Below are positions 40,697 through 48,248 of a stretch of 64,000 nt of DNA, piece after piece. Below the pieces are notes generated by a model. The model had not been told where the DNA came from, searched no databases, and saw only the letters and a list, made by a program, of their open reading frames with translations. A program made the translations under genes and the position numbers. Source of the DNA: CALNYX01 sp942490925 (GTDB taxonomy: Bacteria > Chlamydiota > Chlamydiia > Chlamydiales > JAAKFR01). Location of the stretch: the NCBI GenBank assembly GCA_942490925.1, contig CALNYX010000017.1, forward strand, positions 1,178,001 through 1,242,000, in the 5' to 3' direction. Each line of letters opens with the position of its first letter. Positions within the stretch are counted from its first letter, which is position 1.

Positions 40697-40720
40697 TTTT
40701 TACAATAAGTTATTACTATC

Positions 40721-40752
40721 TTAAAACTGACTTAATTCAACTGATTTAAAAT
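40721..40752 (+). promoter_or_regulatory. TTAAWW-N20-TAWAAT promoter element (gene at 40786)
   Basis: TTAAAA at 40721-40726, inner TTAAT at 40732-40736, TAAAAT at 40747-40752. Confidence 0.6.
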
Positions 40753-40785
40753 AGTACGCATAGTAACCTTTAAAAGGAGTTAGAG

Positions 40786-41049
40786 ATGAAAATTGGTGAA
40801 ATGAGACAAGCTGCTCAGACAGCAATGGCAACCCACAAAAAAACAACAATTGCTGCTGCAGTTATGGCAGTTGCTTTAATCACGCTTGCTGCCACGCTTG
40901 GTGGTGGAACACTGACTCATTCTGTCGGTGCTAAAGCGGCTGAGGCGATGACATTTACAGCAGGGATGGCGACAGTAGGAGCTGTTTACGGTCTGCACAT
41001 GCTCCGTAAATACGAAGATGCTCAAAACGAGAAAAGAGCTGCTTCTTAA
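40786..41049 (+). CDS. Small two-helix membrane protein, cluster member 4
   Basis: The smallest member, 87 residues: leader 1-16, THKKTTIAAAVMAVALITLA (helix 1 about 18-37), GGGTLTHSVGAKAAEAMTF turn, helix 2 about 55-70 and LRKYEDAQNEKR near the end. It has almost no tail, so the helix pair itself is the conserved unit. RBS AAAAGGAGTT. A terminator lies at 41065. Confidence 0.66.
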   Translation: MKIGEMRQAAQTAMATHKKTTIAAAVMAVALITLAATLGGGTLTHSVGAKAAEAMTFTAGMATVGAVYGLHMLRKYEDAQNEKRAAS

Positions 41050-41064
41050 TTCAATCTTTATATT

Positions 41065-41096
41065 AGGCCCAGAAGTTCATTTCTGGGCCTTTTTTT
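41065..41096 (+). terminator. Rho-independent terminator after member 4
   Basis: AGGCCCAGAA, a 6-nt loop, TTCTGGGCCT, then T-run (41090-41096). Confidence 0.88.
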
Positions 41097-41116
41097 AATC
41101 AAAAAATAATATATAC

Positions 41117-41148
41117 TTAATTATGGATTAATAATCTTCCTGTATAAT
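41117..41148 (+). promoter_or_regulatory. TTAAWW-N20-TAWAAT promoter element (gene at 41183)
   Basis: TTAATT at 41117-41122, inner TTAAT at 41128-41132, TATAAT at 41143-41148. Confidence 0.6.
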
Positions 41149-41182
41149 TAGACTATAAAATTAAACAACAAGGAGAATATTA

Positions 41183-41716
41183 ATGAGTCCAATTACAATT
41201 TATACAAACAAAAACAGTACAACATTTGCCGTCGCCAAAAAAGATGAGGACAGATTTAACGAAAATTCTGATGTTAAAGTTAAAAAGCTCTCAAATGAAA
41301 AATTTAGTGCGCTAATAGCTCCAGTAACTAAGGAAGCAGACAGGAAAGTTTCTTTGGTTCAGTTAACAGAAACGCAAGCTGGTCGTCAGCGCTCTGACAG
41401 CACATCAAGTGTCGTTTCTGATAGCTCGGACCTCTCACTCGATAACGTAGATGCTCCAGCTCCAGCTGATCCTAAGCGTACAGCAAAACGTGTGCAAAAA
41501 GTGGCGCTTGTAGCCATCTTTGCAGCTGTCATGGCAGCAATTGGGTTTGGAGCAGCAATGGCCTTTGGATTCCACCCAAGTGCAACGCAAGCGCTTCTTG
41601 GATTCGGAATACCAGTCGCAGTCGGTGGACTTGGATTTGCAGCAGCGGCAACAGCCTACTGCGCAACTCATGAGAAGGAGCAACCAGCACCGAAACTACC
41701 CGAAATAACGTTATAA
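41183..41716 (+). CDS. Two-helix membrane protein with long leader, cluster member 5
   Basis: A 177-residue protein with about 100 hydrophilic residues first (Lys/Asp/Ser-rich, with SDSTSSVVSDSSD), then VQKVALVAIFAAVMAAIGFG (helix 1 about 107-128), HPSATQALLGFG, helix 2 about 140-163 and a short charged end (CATHEKEQ). The helix pair lies near the C-terminus, unlike members 2-4. RBS AAGGAG. Candidate Inc-like protein. Confidence 0.63.
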   Translation: MSPITIYTNKNSTTFAVAKKDEDRFNENSDVKVKKLSNEKFSALIAPVTKEADRKVSLVQLTETQAGRQRSDSTSSVVSDSSDLSLDNVDAPAPADPKRTAKRVQKVALVAIFAAVMAAIGFGAAMAFGFHPSATQALLGFGIPVAVGGLGFAAAATAYCATHEKEQPAPKLPEITL

Positions 41717-41722
41717 CCAACT

Positions 41723-41750
41723 GAGAGGGAGCTTTGGCTCCCTCTTCAAT
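41723..41750 (+). terminator. Hairpin between cluster members 5 and 6
   Basis: GAGAGGGAGC, TTTG loop, GCTCCCTCTT, with only a weak T-tract after it. It may attenuate rather than stop transcription, because no promoter of the shared type is seen before member 6. Confidence 0.6.
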
Positions 41751-41767
41751 TTGAAAGGAGAAGAATA

Positions 41768-42181
41768 ATGACAGACCCACTAGCAGTAAAACAATCTGAT
41801 AATTGGAATACAAGTCCTGATGTATTCAAGGTGTGCTGTCGCAACCTTTCAAAGAAACGGACAGCGCTTGTTGCGCTTGCTTCGTTAGCTCTTTTTGCTG
41901 TTGTGACAACGGGACTCACTGCAGGTTTGCATGGTGGCTTTAATTCTGCCTTTCTCTCACACGCAGTCACCTATGCTCCCTATGTTGCCGGTGGTAGTGT
42001 TGGTTTCTTCTTAATTGGGACAGCTCTTTTTGCAGTTCGCAAACATGAAACACTCGCTGTTGACACAAAGAAAAAAGCAACTAACCCCTGCAAACCTAAC
42101 CTATTACGAGATTCTACAACTTCACCCCGCCCTCCAAGTGAAAGCAGCGATGAGAGGGATGATATTTTGGAAGTATTGTAA
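41768..42181 (+). CDS. Two-helix membrane protein, cluster member 6
   Basis: A 137-residue protein: leader 1-34, KKRTALVALASLALFAVVTT (helix 1 about 35-58), loop with HGGFNSAFLSHAV, helix 2 about 72-95 (VAGGSVGFFLIGTALFAV) and a hydrophilic tail ending in acidic residues. It has no promoter of the shared type and probably depends on read-through from member 5; RBS GAAAGGAGAAG. It converges on gpsA with 3 bp between stops. Confidence 0.62.
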   Translation: MTDPLAVKQSDNWNTSPDVFKVCCRNLSKKRTALVALASLALFAVVTTGLTAGLHGGFNSAFLSHAVTYAPYVAGGSVGFFLIGTALFAVRKHETLAVDTKKKATNPCKPNLLRDSTTSPRPPSESSDERDDILEVL

Positions 42182-42184
42182 GCT

Positions 42185-43183
42185 CTAAAGAAGTTCTTCT
42201 TTGGTGGAGCGTTGTAGCAGTAGTTTGACAGCTTCTTTTGGATTGAGATTTTCGTAAACCACTTGATAGACAGCTTCTGCAATTGGAAGCTCGATGCCTG
42301 CTTTTTTTGCAAGCTGCACAGCTGAGAGGCATGTGTAAGTTCCTTCTACAACCATCCCAATCTCTTTTTTTGCTTTTTCAACGCTTTTCCCCTGTGCAAT
42401 GAGTCTACCAAAGCGGTAGTTACGACTCATGGTGGAGAGGCAAGTCACGCAAAGATCTCCCATTCCTGAAAGGCCATTGAGCGTCTCTGGTTTGCAGCCG
42501 CGTGTTGCAGCTAAGCGTCGAATTTCATGCAGACCACGTGTCATGAGCGCTGCTTTGGTATTATCTCCAAAACCAAGGCCATCAGAAGCTCCACAAGCAA
42601 TGGCAATGATGTTTTTCATCGCGCCACCAAGCTCGACGCCATTGATGTCATCGTTGGGATAGACGCGGAACATAGGGGTTGAAAAGGCTGTGTGGATTTT
42701 TTTCATGACTGGTGGGTCATAAGCTGAACAGACAACTGAAGCAGGAAGGCCTTTGAGCACTTCTGGGGCAATGGAAGGACCACTGAGGCAACCGATCTGT
42801 TTGGCGTGTTTTTTGCCGAGAACTTCAACAGCAACTTCGCTTAAGAGCAAGCCTGTATTCTGTTCAATTCCTTTAGATGTGAGGACGATGGGACACTTGG
42901 GAATGTAGGTCTCTTTGATCTTTTGAAAGACTTGGCGGAGGCCTGCGGAGGTTACTCCTTCAACAATGAGATCTTTCCCCTTGAGCGCTTCTTCGATATC
43001 GGTGGTGAAGTTGAGAGTAGGTGGTGCTGGATGATCGGGAAGGCGTGGATGTTCGCGCTTCTCATTGAGATGTTTGACGATCTCTTCTTCGATGCTCCAA
43101 CAGAGAACATCGTAACCTTTTGAAGCGAGCAAGTGAGCGAGTGTGTATCCCCAAACGCCTATACCGAGATAGCCAATTTTCAT
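42185..43183 (-). CDS. gpsA: NAD(P)-dependent glycerol-3-phosphate dehydrogenase
   Basis: A 332-residue enzyme making sn-glycerol-3-phosphate for phospholipids. It has MKIGYLGIGVWGYTLAHLLA (nucleotide fold), a LTSKGIE segment, LSGPSIAPEVLKG, VELGGAMKNIIAIACG with the catalytic lysine, GDNTKAALMTRGL, LSGMGDLCVTCLS and MVVEGTYT. The ATG at 43183 is chosen because the nucleotide fold must begin there; an upstream in-frame extension of 24 residues shows no family resemblance. Confidence 0.95.
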   Translation of the reverse strand: MKIGYLGIGVWGYTLAHLLASKGYDVLCWSIEEEIVKHLNEKREHPRLPDHPAPPTLNFTTDIEEALKGKDLIVEGVTSAGLRQVFQKIKETYIPKCPIVLTSKGIEQNTGLLLSEVAVEVLGKKHAKQIGCLSGPSIAPEVLKGLPASVVCSAYDPPVMKKIHTAFSTPMFRVYPNDDINGVELGGAMKNIIAIACGASDGLGFGDNTKAALMTRGLHEIRRLAATRGCKPETLNGLSGMGDLCVTCLSTMSRNYRFGRLIAQGKSVEKAKKEIGMVVEGTYTCLSAVQLAKKAGIELPIAEAVYQVVYENLNPKEAVKLLLQRSTKEELL

Positions 43184-43212
43184 AGGGCCCAAGCATAGCA
43201 AACAAATACTTT

Positions 43213-44532
43213 TTAGTCCACATAGGGGGATTGTGGCAGGGGCTTTCCTTGCCACTTCTCTTTGAATGCTTCTGTAGGATAGTAAAATTCAGCGCTTAGC
43301 TCAAACTCTGCACTTTCAGGAGGCATTTGTCCTGAAACTTCTTTGAAAAGCTCTTTTTCATGTGAGAGCACTGCTTGCTGGGCTGTCTGCAGGCTATCTT
43401 CCCCTTCGGTATTTTTAACGGGGGCAAATGTCTGCTCACGGGGAAAAATGAGCGCGCCTGCCCGATTGGCGGCTAAAAAGGCATCGAAGACAAACTCTTC
43501 GAATTTCCACGCATTGGGCTCTTTTGGAATCTCTTCGTTTGGCCACATCTTGACGGCCTTTTTTGCCCGGTGCATGGGTAGTTGCATCTCGCTCGCTTTC
43601 TTGATGAAGTCCATCGAAAAACAGTAGAGGCCGATATTGGCATATTGCTCGGTACTCGTATCCGTAAACTCTCCATACTCAAGCACGCTGATGGTCTGCT
43701 TGACTTGCGTGAGAGTTCCAACTTTTTCTGTTGGCTCTGTTTTTTTGATGGTTTGAATGGAAAGCTCATTGTTTTGCCGCTCATGAAAACCAAACAGCTC
43801 GTAATCAAATGGGAGCGCAAGTGGATTGTCAACAGCCATGATGCGAACCATCTCGATACCTTGATCAGCCCATTTCTGCCAAATTCCATTTGCAACAAAG
43901 GCACGGAAGAAATCTCCGTTGCCATTGGGACCCATCGCCAATGTTCCAGGCTTTTGAAAAAAGAGGTTGCCGCTCAGTGTGAGAAGGGGCCAGTTACATT
44001 GTGAGAAAAACGAGGTCTGATTGGGACGCAATCCAAAGAAGTGATTCTCAATGAAATAGGTTTCTGTTGCCATCCGATTCATTGTGGAGGTCATGAAGGC
44101 AAGAGGAAGGGGGCGCTCTACTTGCGCGGAGGCGGCGGCGACTTTCTCTGCGATGAGTTGAAAAAGGGTTTTGTTTTGAACTCGTGAGATGGGAACACAT
44201 CCCTTAGGTCCTTCTAGACGTAAGCGAGAGGCTTGTCCACCCCCTAGCACGATACATCCGCATTTTCCTGCTTTGGCAAGCTCTATTCCCTTTTCGTAGT
44301 TCTCTTGATGGTGATTGGGAAAGTGATTTGTCAAAGGGTTGAAAGGTAGTGGCGCTTTTTGCTCATGCTGCAGATGTTGCTGCTGCTGGCAAAAGCGAAC
44401 GAGATCGAGCTTTTGGATCTCACGTTTGAGCTGTTCAAACTGCTCGGTGCTCCACTCCTCTGTCCCCGCTAGCAGTTGATCTTGTTCTATAGGCTGAAGG
44501 ATTTCACACAGGGTGTCTTTGAGAGATTTCAT
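43213..44532 (-). CDS. UDP-N-acetylhexosamine/UDP-sugar pyrophosphorylase, eukaryote-type (UAP family)
   Basis: A 439-residue enzyme of the eukaryotic UAP/UGP2 class, with GCIVLGGGQASRLRLEGPKGC (nucleotide loop LxGGxGTRLGxxxPKG), FMTSTMNRMATETYF, NGDFFRAFVANGIW-like GPNGNGDFF, and late KFEEFVFDAF. It would form a UDP-sugar from UTP and sugar-1-phosphate. Such a gene next to gpsA is a chlamydial hallmark, and in Chlamydia it is annotated as UDP-glucose pyrophosphorylase; the actual sugar cannot be decided by eye. Confidence 0.85.
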   Translation of the reverse strand: MKSLKDTLCEILQPIEQDQLLAGTEEWSTEQFEQLKREIQKLDLVRFCQQQQHLQHEQKAPLPFNPLTNHFPNHHQENYEKGIELAKAGKCGCIVLGGGQASRLRLEGPKGCVPISRVQNKTLFQLIAEKVAAASAQVERPLPLAFMTSTMNRMATETYFIENHFFGLRPNQTSFFSQCNWPLLTLSGNLFFQKPGTLAMGPNGNGDFFRAFVANGIWQKWADQGIEMVRIMAVDNPLALPFDYELFGFHERQNNELSIQTIKKTEPTEKVGTLTQVKQTISVLEYGEFTDTSTEQYANIGLYCFSMDFIKKASEMQLPMHRAKKAVKMWPNEEIPKEPNAWKFEEFVFDAFLAANRAGALIFPREQTFAPVKNTEGEDSLQTAQQAVLSHEKELFKEVSGQMPPESAEFELSAEFYYPTEAFKEKWQGKPLPQSPYVD

Positions 44533-44622
44533 ACAAGCATTTTGCTCAGGGTTCTATTCCCCTATTCTAGTCTGCCATCCTATTTACAGCAAACCAAGTC
44601 TCCGATTTCTCTTTACTGAAAT

Positions 44623-44652
44623 TTTACACTACAGTAAATATTTTATTATAAC
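44623..44652 (+). promoter_or_regulatory. Putative promoter of the IncA-like gene
   Basis: TTTACA at 44623-44628, an 18-bp spacer and TATAAC at 44647-44652, 19 bp before ATG 44672. It does not follow the TTAAWW-N20 pattern of the small-gene cluster. Confidence 0.4.
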
Positions 44653-44671
44653 TTGTTTCGAGGAGGAAAAG

Positions 44672-45985
44672 ATGAGCAATTTACAACTCCAAGTCAGGGG
44701 TGAACAACCACCGATTGTTTGGCATCGCCACCAACAACAACCTCAAGCAGCTCTAGTCGTCGCAGAGCAGTCGCGTACTGTTGAGCATGTGACAGAAACC
44801 TCTTCCTACTGGTCTGTTTCTGCATGGACAAGTTGGGCTTACTCTTTTTTCCAAAATTCTCCAGCGCAAAGTGAACAAATGGAAGTCACAGCATATCGCA
44901 CATCATGCACTGGCGGCGGCTGCTTGGATAAAGTTTCTGCTGCGGCAGCTGGGTTAGTTGCAGTTGGAGTAGGGATTGCAGCCATTGCTCTTGGGGTAAC
45001 AGCAGCTATTCCAACAGTGTACATTGTAATTATGGGAATTGCTGCAAGCGTTTTACTCATTCCTATAGCAAGAGGTATGTACCATGCAGTAAATGGAGGA
45101 ACTGCTGAACAAATTGCTCGACAAAATCACGAGTATAAACGCTTAAATACTGAACTACGAGGCGAAGTGACTCGAATCTCGACCACTGGCGAACGTTTGC
45201 AACAAACTGCTAGAAATTATGATACGCTCTTGGCTGCATTTGCAGAGATGGGAGAGGAGTATGGCATGCACTTTGAAGCGATTCGACAGCTCAACAATGG
45301 GATTGCTCGCTATATCACAGGCCAACTACGGCAAGCCTTTGAAGATCGCGAAGCACAAATCAGGAATATCCGAGCCGAGCGTGCTGAACTTCTGGGCGAA
45401 AGAGAGCAGATTGCTGCTGACCGAGAGCGCCTAATGGGAGTAGTTGAAGGTTTCCAGGGAGATATCGGTGCAATCCGAGCAATTGCAGAGCAGATGCAGG
45501 CGGGGCAAGCGGCACTTGCAGGCTTAGCCCAGTGGCTTCATGGCGCACAAGAAGCTCCTGCTCATCGCGCTGCAATTGTCGCTGGAAATCCCGCGCATCA
45601 AGTACTTGAAGATGGAAGAGAGACTCTTCAGCAGAAAGTTGTAGGCCTGCTAGGTGCTCTGGATGAGATGCCCCGTTTAATCGAGCTGCTAAGAGGAGTT
45701 AATCTTGCTGAGCAGCATAACCAACTCATGGTAATTCAACGGCAAATTTTCGAGAGTACACAACAGCTTGCACAGATTGTCGAGCAGATGGGCATTGTGC
45801 ATAGACAAGGCGCTGCATTCTTCCAAAGTATACAGAGAGACATGCAGACCTCTCTTCAAGGGATAAAAGATAGCGAACGGTACATAGATCAGGTCTTTGG
45901 ACGCATAACAAATTGGTTTGATGAGACAGTTCGAAGGCGGCCTACTGGTACATGCAGAATTGAAGAACTCAATGCTTCAGAGTGA
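44672..45985 (+). CDS. IncA-like membrane protein with long coiled coil
   Basis: A 437-residue protein starting at ATG 44672 after AGGAGGAAAA. A polar leader (1-80) precedes a bilobed hydrophobic domain: helices about 88-112 (AAAAGLVAVGVGIAAIALGV) and 115-134 (VYIVIMGIAASVLLIPIA). The remaining 300 residues are strongly heptad-like, Glu/Arg/Gln-rich coiled coil (for example AEQIARQNHEYKRLNTELRG and REAQIRNIRAERAELLGERE). A two-helix anchor followed by a coiled coil is the layout of chlamydial IncA, which uses SNARE-like coils in inclusion fusion. It lies between UAP and the fli genes, in opposite orientation to both, so it looks like an insertion there. Homology to IncA itself is not claimed. 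Confidence 0.68.
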   Translation: MSNLQLQVRGEQPPIVWHRHQQQPQAALVVAEQSRTVEHVTETSSYWSVSAWTSWAYSFFQNSPAQSEQMEVTAYRTSCTGGGCLDKVSAAAAGLVAVGVGIAAIALGVTAAIPTVYIVIMGIAASVLLIPIARGMYHAVNGGTAEQIARQNHEYKRLNTELRGEVTRISTTGERLQQTARNYDTLLAAFAEMGEEYGMHFEAIRQLNNGIARYITGQLRQAFEDREAQIRNIRAERAELLGEREQIAADRERLMGVVEGFQGDIGAIRAIAEQMQAGQAALAGLAQWLHGAQEAPAHRAAIVAGNPAHQVLEDGRETLQQKVVGLLGALDEMPRLIELLRGVNLAEQHNQLMVIQRQIFESTQQLAQIVEQMGIVHRQGAAFFQSIQRDMQTSLQGIKDSERYIDQVFGRITNWFDETVRRRPTGTCRIEELNASE

Positions 45986-46397
45986 TCTGTTCGTCTAGGA
46001 GGGATTCTTCGTGGCTGAGTTGGCTCTTTTGCCAAGTGGCATACTGAGTCTCTTTGAGCTTCTCAACAATCTTTCTCTCAGCAAGCGCATCTTTGAGAAG
46101 CTCTTGCTTCGCTCTGATCAACTCGGCCTGTTTGACAATCGCTTTTTCTAGGTGGGGAATGGCTTCACGCAGTGTCTGTAAGTAGCTCTGGTATTCCCTT
46201 TGCGTGTTCAGATCGCCCCTTTTTCTGGCCTGTATAAGCTCTTTTTCTGTCTGCTCCATCTCGTGGTGAATGGAATGGATGCGCGCGGCGTACCACGCGC
46301 TTTTACGCTGCAGCTCGGCAAGCTCCCTTTCTAATTTTTTCACCTGTTGAATGCGCACCTTGAGCAGCGCCTCTAGCTTAAAGTGGAATTTTTTCAT
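45969..46397 (-). CDS. FliJ-like (YscO-type) coiled-coil protein
   Basis: A 142-residue helical protein starting MKKFHFKLEALLKVRIQQVK, the typical FliJ beginning (FRLEALLKVR), followed by an uninterrupted coiled coil and RKRGDLNTQREYQSYLQTL. FliJ/SctO proteins form the stalk in the ATPase ring and aid export. I chose ATG 46397 inside the end of fliI (20-bp overlap); a longer reading has no family resemblance. The 3' end overlaps the convergent IncA-like gene by 17 bp. Confidence 0.78.
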   Translation of the reverse strand: MKKFHFKLEALLKVRIQQVKKLERELAELQRKSAWYAARIHSIHHEMEQTEKELIQARKRGDLNTQREYQSYLQTLREAIPHLEKAIVKQAELIRAKQELLKDALAERKIVEKLKETQYATWQKSQLSHEESLLDEQITLKH

Positions 46398-47676
46398 GTA
46401 GACTCTCAAATGCGACGTGTTGATCAGCGTTCTGCTGAAGGAAGGCGTTGAGCTGATCAATTTTTTCCAATGCTTCATCAATCTTTGGATTGGAACCTGA
46501 AACATAGGCTCCAATGGTGATCAACTCTTTTGCCTCTTGGTAGGTATGTAGCAGGGCGCGGAGGCGATTGGCTTGCTTCTGATGCTCTTTGGATGTGAGG
46601 ACGCTCATAAGACGTGAAAGACTTTTGAGCACGTCAATTGGTGGGAAATGACCTAACTCACTTAGGTTGCGGGAGAGATGGATATGTCCATCGAGTAGGG
46701 AACGCATCTGTTCGGGTATCGGATCGTGCACTTCATCCTCTTCACTCAAGATGGTGTAGATGCCTGTGATCGAGCCCTGTTCACTACAGCCAGCCCTTTC
46801 AAGAAGGCGTGGGAGCGTGGCAAAAACAGATGGGGTGTAACCGCGTGTTGTGGGCGGCTCTCCAATAGCAAGGCCGATCTCGCGCAGTGCCATGGCATAT
46901 CTAGAGATGGAATCCATCATGAGAATGACGTGTTGTCCTTGGTCGCGGAAGTATTCAGAGATGGCAGTTGCAACATAGGCAGCTTTACAACGTAGTAAAG
47001 CGGCTTGATCGGAGGTGGCAACAATCACTACGGATCTAGCAAGTCCTTCGGGACCGAGTTCATTTTCAATGAATTCACGCACTTCACGACCTCGCTCTCC
47101 AACAAGGGCGATGACGTTGATGTCTGATTGTGCTTTGCGTGCGATCATTCCCATGAGGGTTGATTTCCCAACGCCTGGAGCGGAAAAGATGCCGATGCGT
47201 TGTCCTCGGCCAAGGGTACAGAGGGCATCGATTGCTTTGATGCCTGTAGGCAGTGGTTTGGTAATCGGTGGACGACGCAGGGGTGGCGGTGGCGGCGCAA
47301 TTGCTGGGTAACTTGTCTCTGCAAAAAGGGGGCCTTTATCATCGATTGGATTGCCAAGGGCATCGAGAACGCGTCCACAAAGTGAGGCGCCAACAGGAAC
47401 GCGATGCCCTTCATGAAGGGGGTAGACTTCTGAACCGGGAGCGATTGTAGAAACTTCTTCGAGTGACATGAGGAGCACTTTGTTCTCTTTGAAGCCGACA
47501 ACTTGGCAGTAGATGGGCTCGCCATTTTTTCCGTAAACGTAGCAAATTTCATTGATGGAAACGGCTGGGCCTATTGATTCGATGAGCAGACCAATGACGT
47601 GGGTAACGCGGCCGCTGAGACGGAGCCCTGGCCAGGCCTTGAGTTGTGTTTGCTCATCTGCTAAACATTTTGGCAT
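46378..47676 (-). CDS. fliI: FliI/SctN-type export ATPase
   Basis: A 432-residue ATPase with GRVLDALGNPID, IKAIDALCTLGRGQRIGIF, Walker A SAPGVGKSTLMGMIARK, VALVGERGREVREFIENELG, HVILMMDSISRYAMALREIG and LAIGEPPTTRGYTPSVFATL. These match FliI and SctN equally at motif level; neighbours fliH and fliF(fliG) favour the flagellar-type paralogue that chlamydiae keep beside their true injectisome ATPase. It powers unfolding and release of export substrates with FliH and FliJ. Confidence 0.9.
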   Translation of the reverse strand: MPKCLADEQTQLKAWPGLRLSGRVTHVIGLLIESIGPAVSINEICYVYGKNGEPIYCQVVGFKENKVLLMSLEEVSTIAPGSEVYPLHEGHRVPVGASLCGRVLDALGNPIDDKGPLFAETSYPAIAPPPPPLRRPPITKPLPTGIKAIDALCTLGRGQRIGIFSAPGVGKSTLMGMIARKAQSDINVIALVGERGREVREFIENELGPEGLARSVVIVATSDQAALLRCKAAYVATAISEYFRDQGQHVILMMDSISRYAMALREIGLAIGEPPTTRGYTPSVFATLPRLLERAGCSEQGSITGIYTILSEEDEVHDPIPEQMRSLLDGHIHLSRNLSELGHFPPIDVLKSLSRLMSVLTSKEHQKQANRLRALLHTYQEAKELITIGAYVSGSNPKIDEALEKIDQLNAFLQQNADQHVAFESLHEKIPL

Positions 47677-48248
47677 GTGATCCTCGTACGCAGATCATCG
47701 AGTTCACGGGTGATGTTTGCATTGAGAAGGCCGCTTTTAGCCTCGATACGACAATCACCGCGTCGCATGAGGGGATCTGGGAAAAAGTGCAGAGAGGGTG
47801 CTTGCAGGTGGTGCTGGACAAAATGCAAATCTTCGGGGCAGAGGTAGAGAGTAAGTTGCTCTGTGGGCAACGCTTTGGTTGCCTGGTTGATCAGGGATTG
47901 GATCAGTTTGATGTGGGTTTCAGGGCGTGAGAGTTCGCTGCGGATGATTTTTTCACTGACTCGTAGGGCGAAATCAATCACTTCTGGTTTGAGCTGTACA
48001 AGCAGTTGTTTGCGATGTTCCATGAGTTTGGTAGCAATGGCTTGCAAAAGGCTGTTGAAAGATTTGAGCTCCTCCTGCGCTTTTGCATATCCGTTTTTCT
48101 CCCCTTCTTCTTGTCCTTTGAGAAAGGCTTTTTGCCACTCGTGTTGAAAAAGCTCTTCGACTTCTCCATCGAGTTTATTTTGTGCATGAAGCTCTCCATT
48201 TGGCGTGAGAAACAGATGTGTGTCTACTTTAGCATCGCGGATGATCAT
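47661..48248 (-). CDS. fliH: FliH/SctL-type stator protein
   Basis: A 195-residue protein with a charged N-terminus, a long helix rich in Gly/Ala/Glu pattern (about 35-75), then the C-terminal domain with FALRVSEKIIRSELSRPETHI and LLNANITRELDDL. It should bind the N-terminus of FliI. It overlaps fliI by 16 bp and starts in an ATGA overlap with fliF, so all four fli genes form one translationally linked unit. Confidence 0.8.
   Translation of the reverse strand: MIIRDAKVDTHLFLTPNGELHAQNKLDGEVEELFQHEWQKAFLKGQEEGEKNGYAKAQEELKSFNSLLQAIATKLMEHRKQLLVQLKPEVIDFALRVSEKIIRSELSRPETHIKLIQSLINQATKALPTEQLTLYLCPEDLHFVQHHLQAPSLHFFPDPLMRRGDCRIEAKSGLLNANITRELDDLRTRITCQNV

Noticed and set aside
43184..43255. 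Longer N-terminus for gpsA
   Set aside because: The extra 24 residues precede the nucleotide-binding fold and have no resemblance to the family; they coincide with the intergenic region.
45969..46514. 181-residue version of the FliJ-like protein
   Set aside because: The additional 39 residues lie inside the fliI coding region, and the typical FliJ start KKFHFKLEALLKVR is at 46397.
46378..47676. This ATPase as the main injectisome ATPase SctN
   Set aside because: The neighbours are fliF, fliH and fliJ-like genes and no sct genes are present; a flagellar-type paralogue is the simpler reading.
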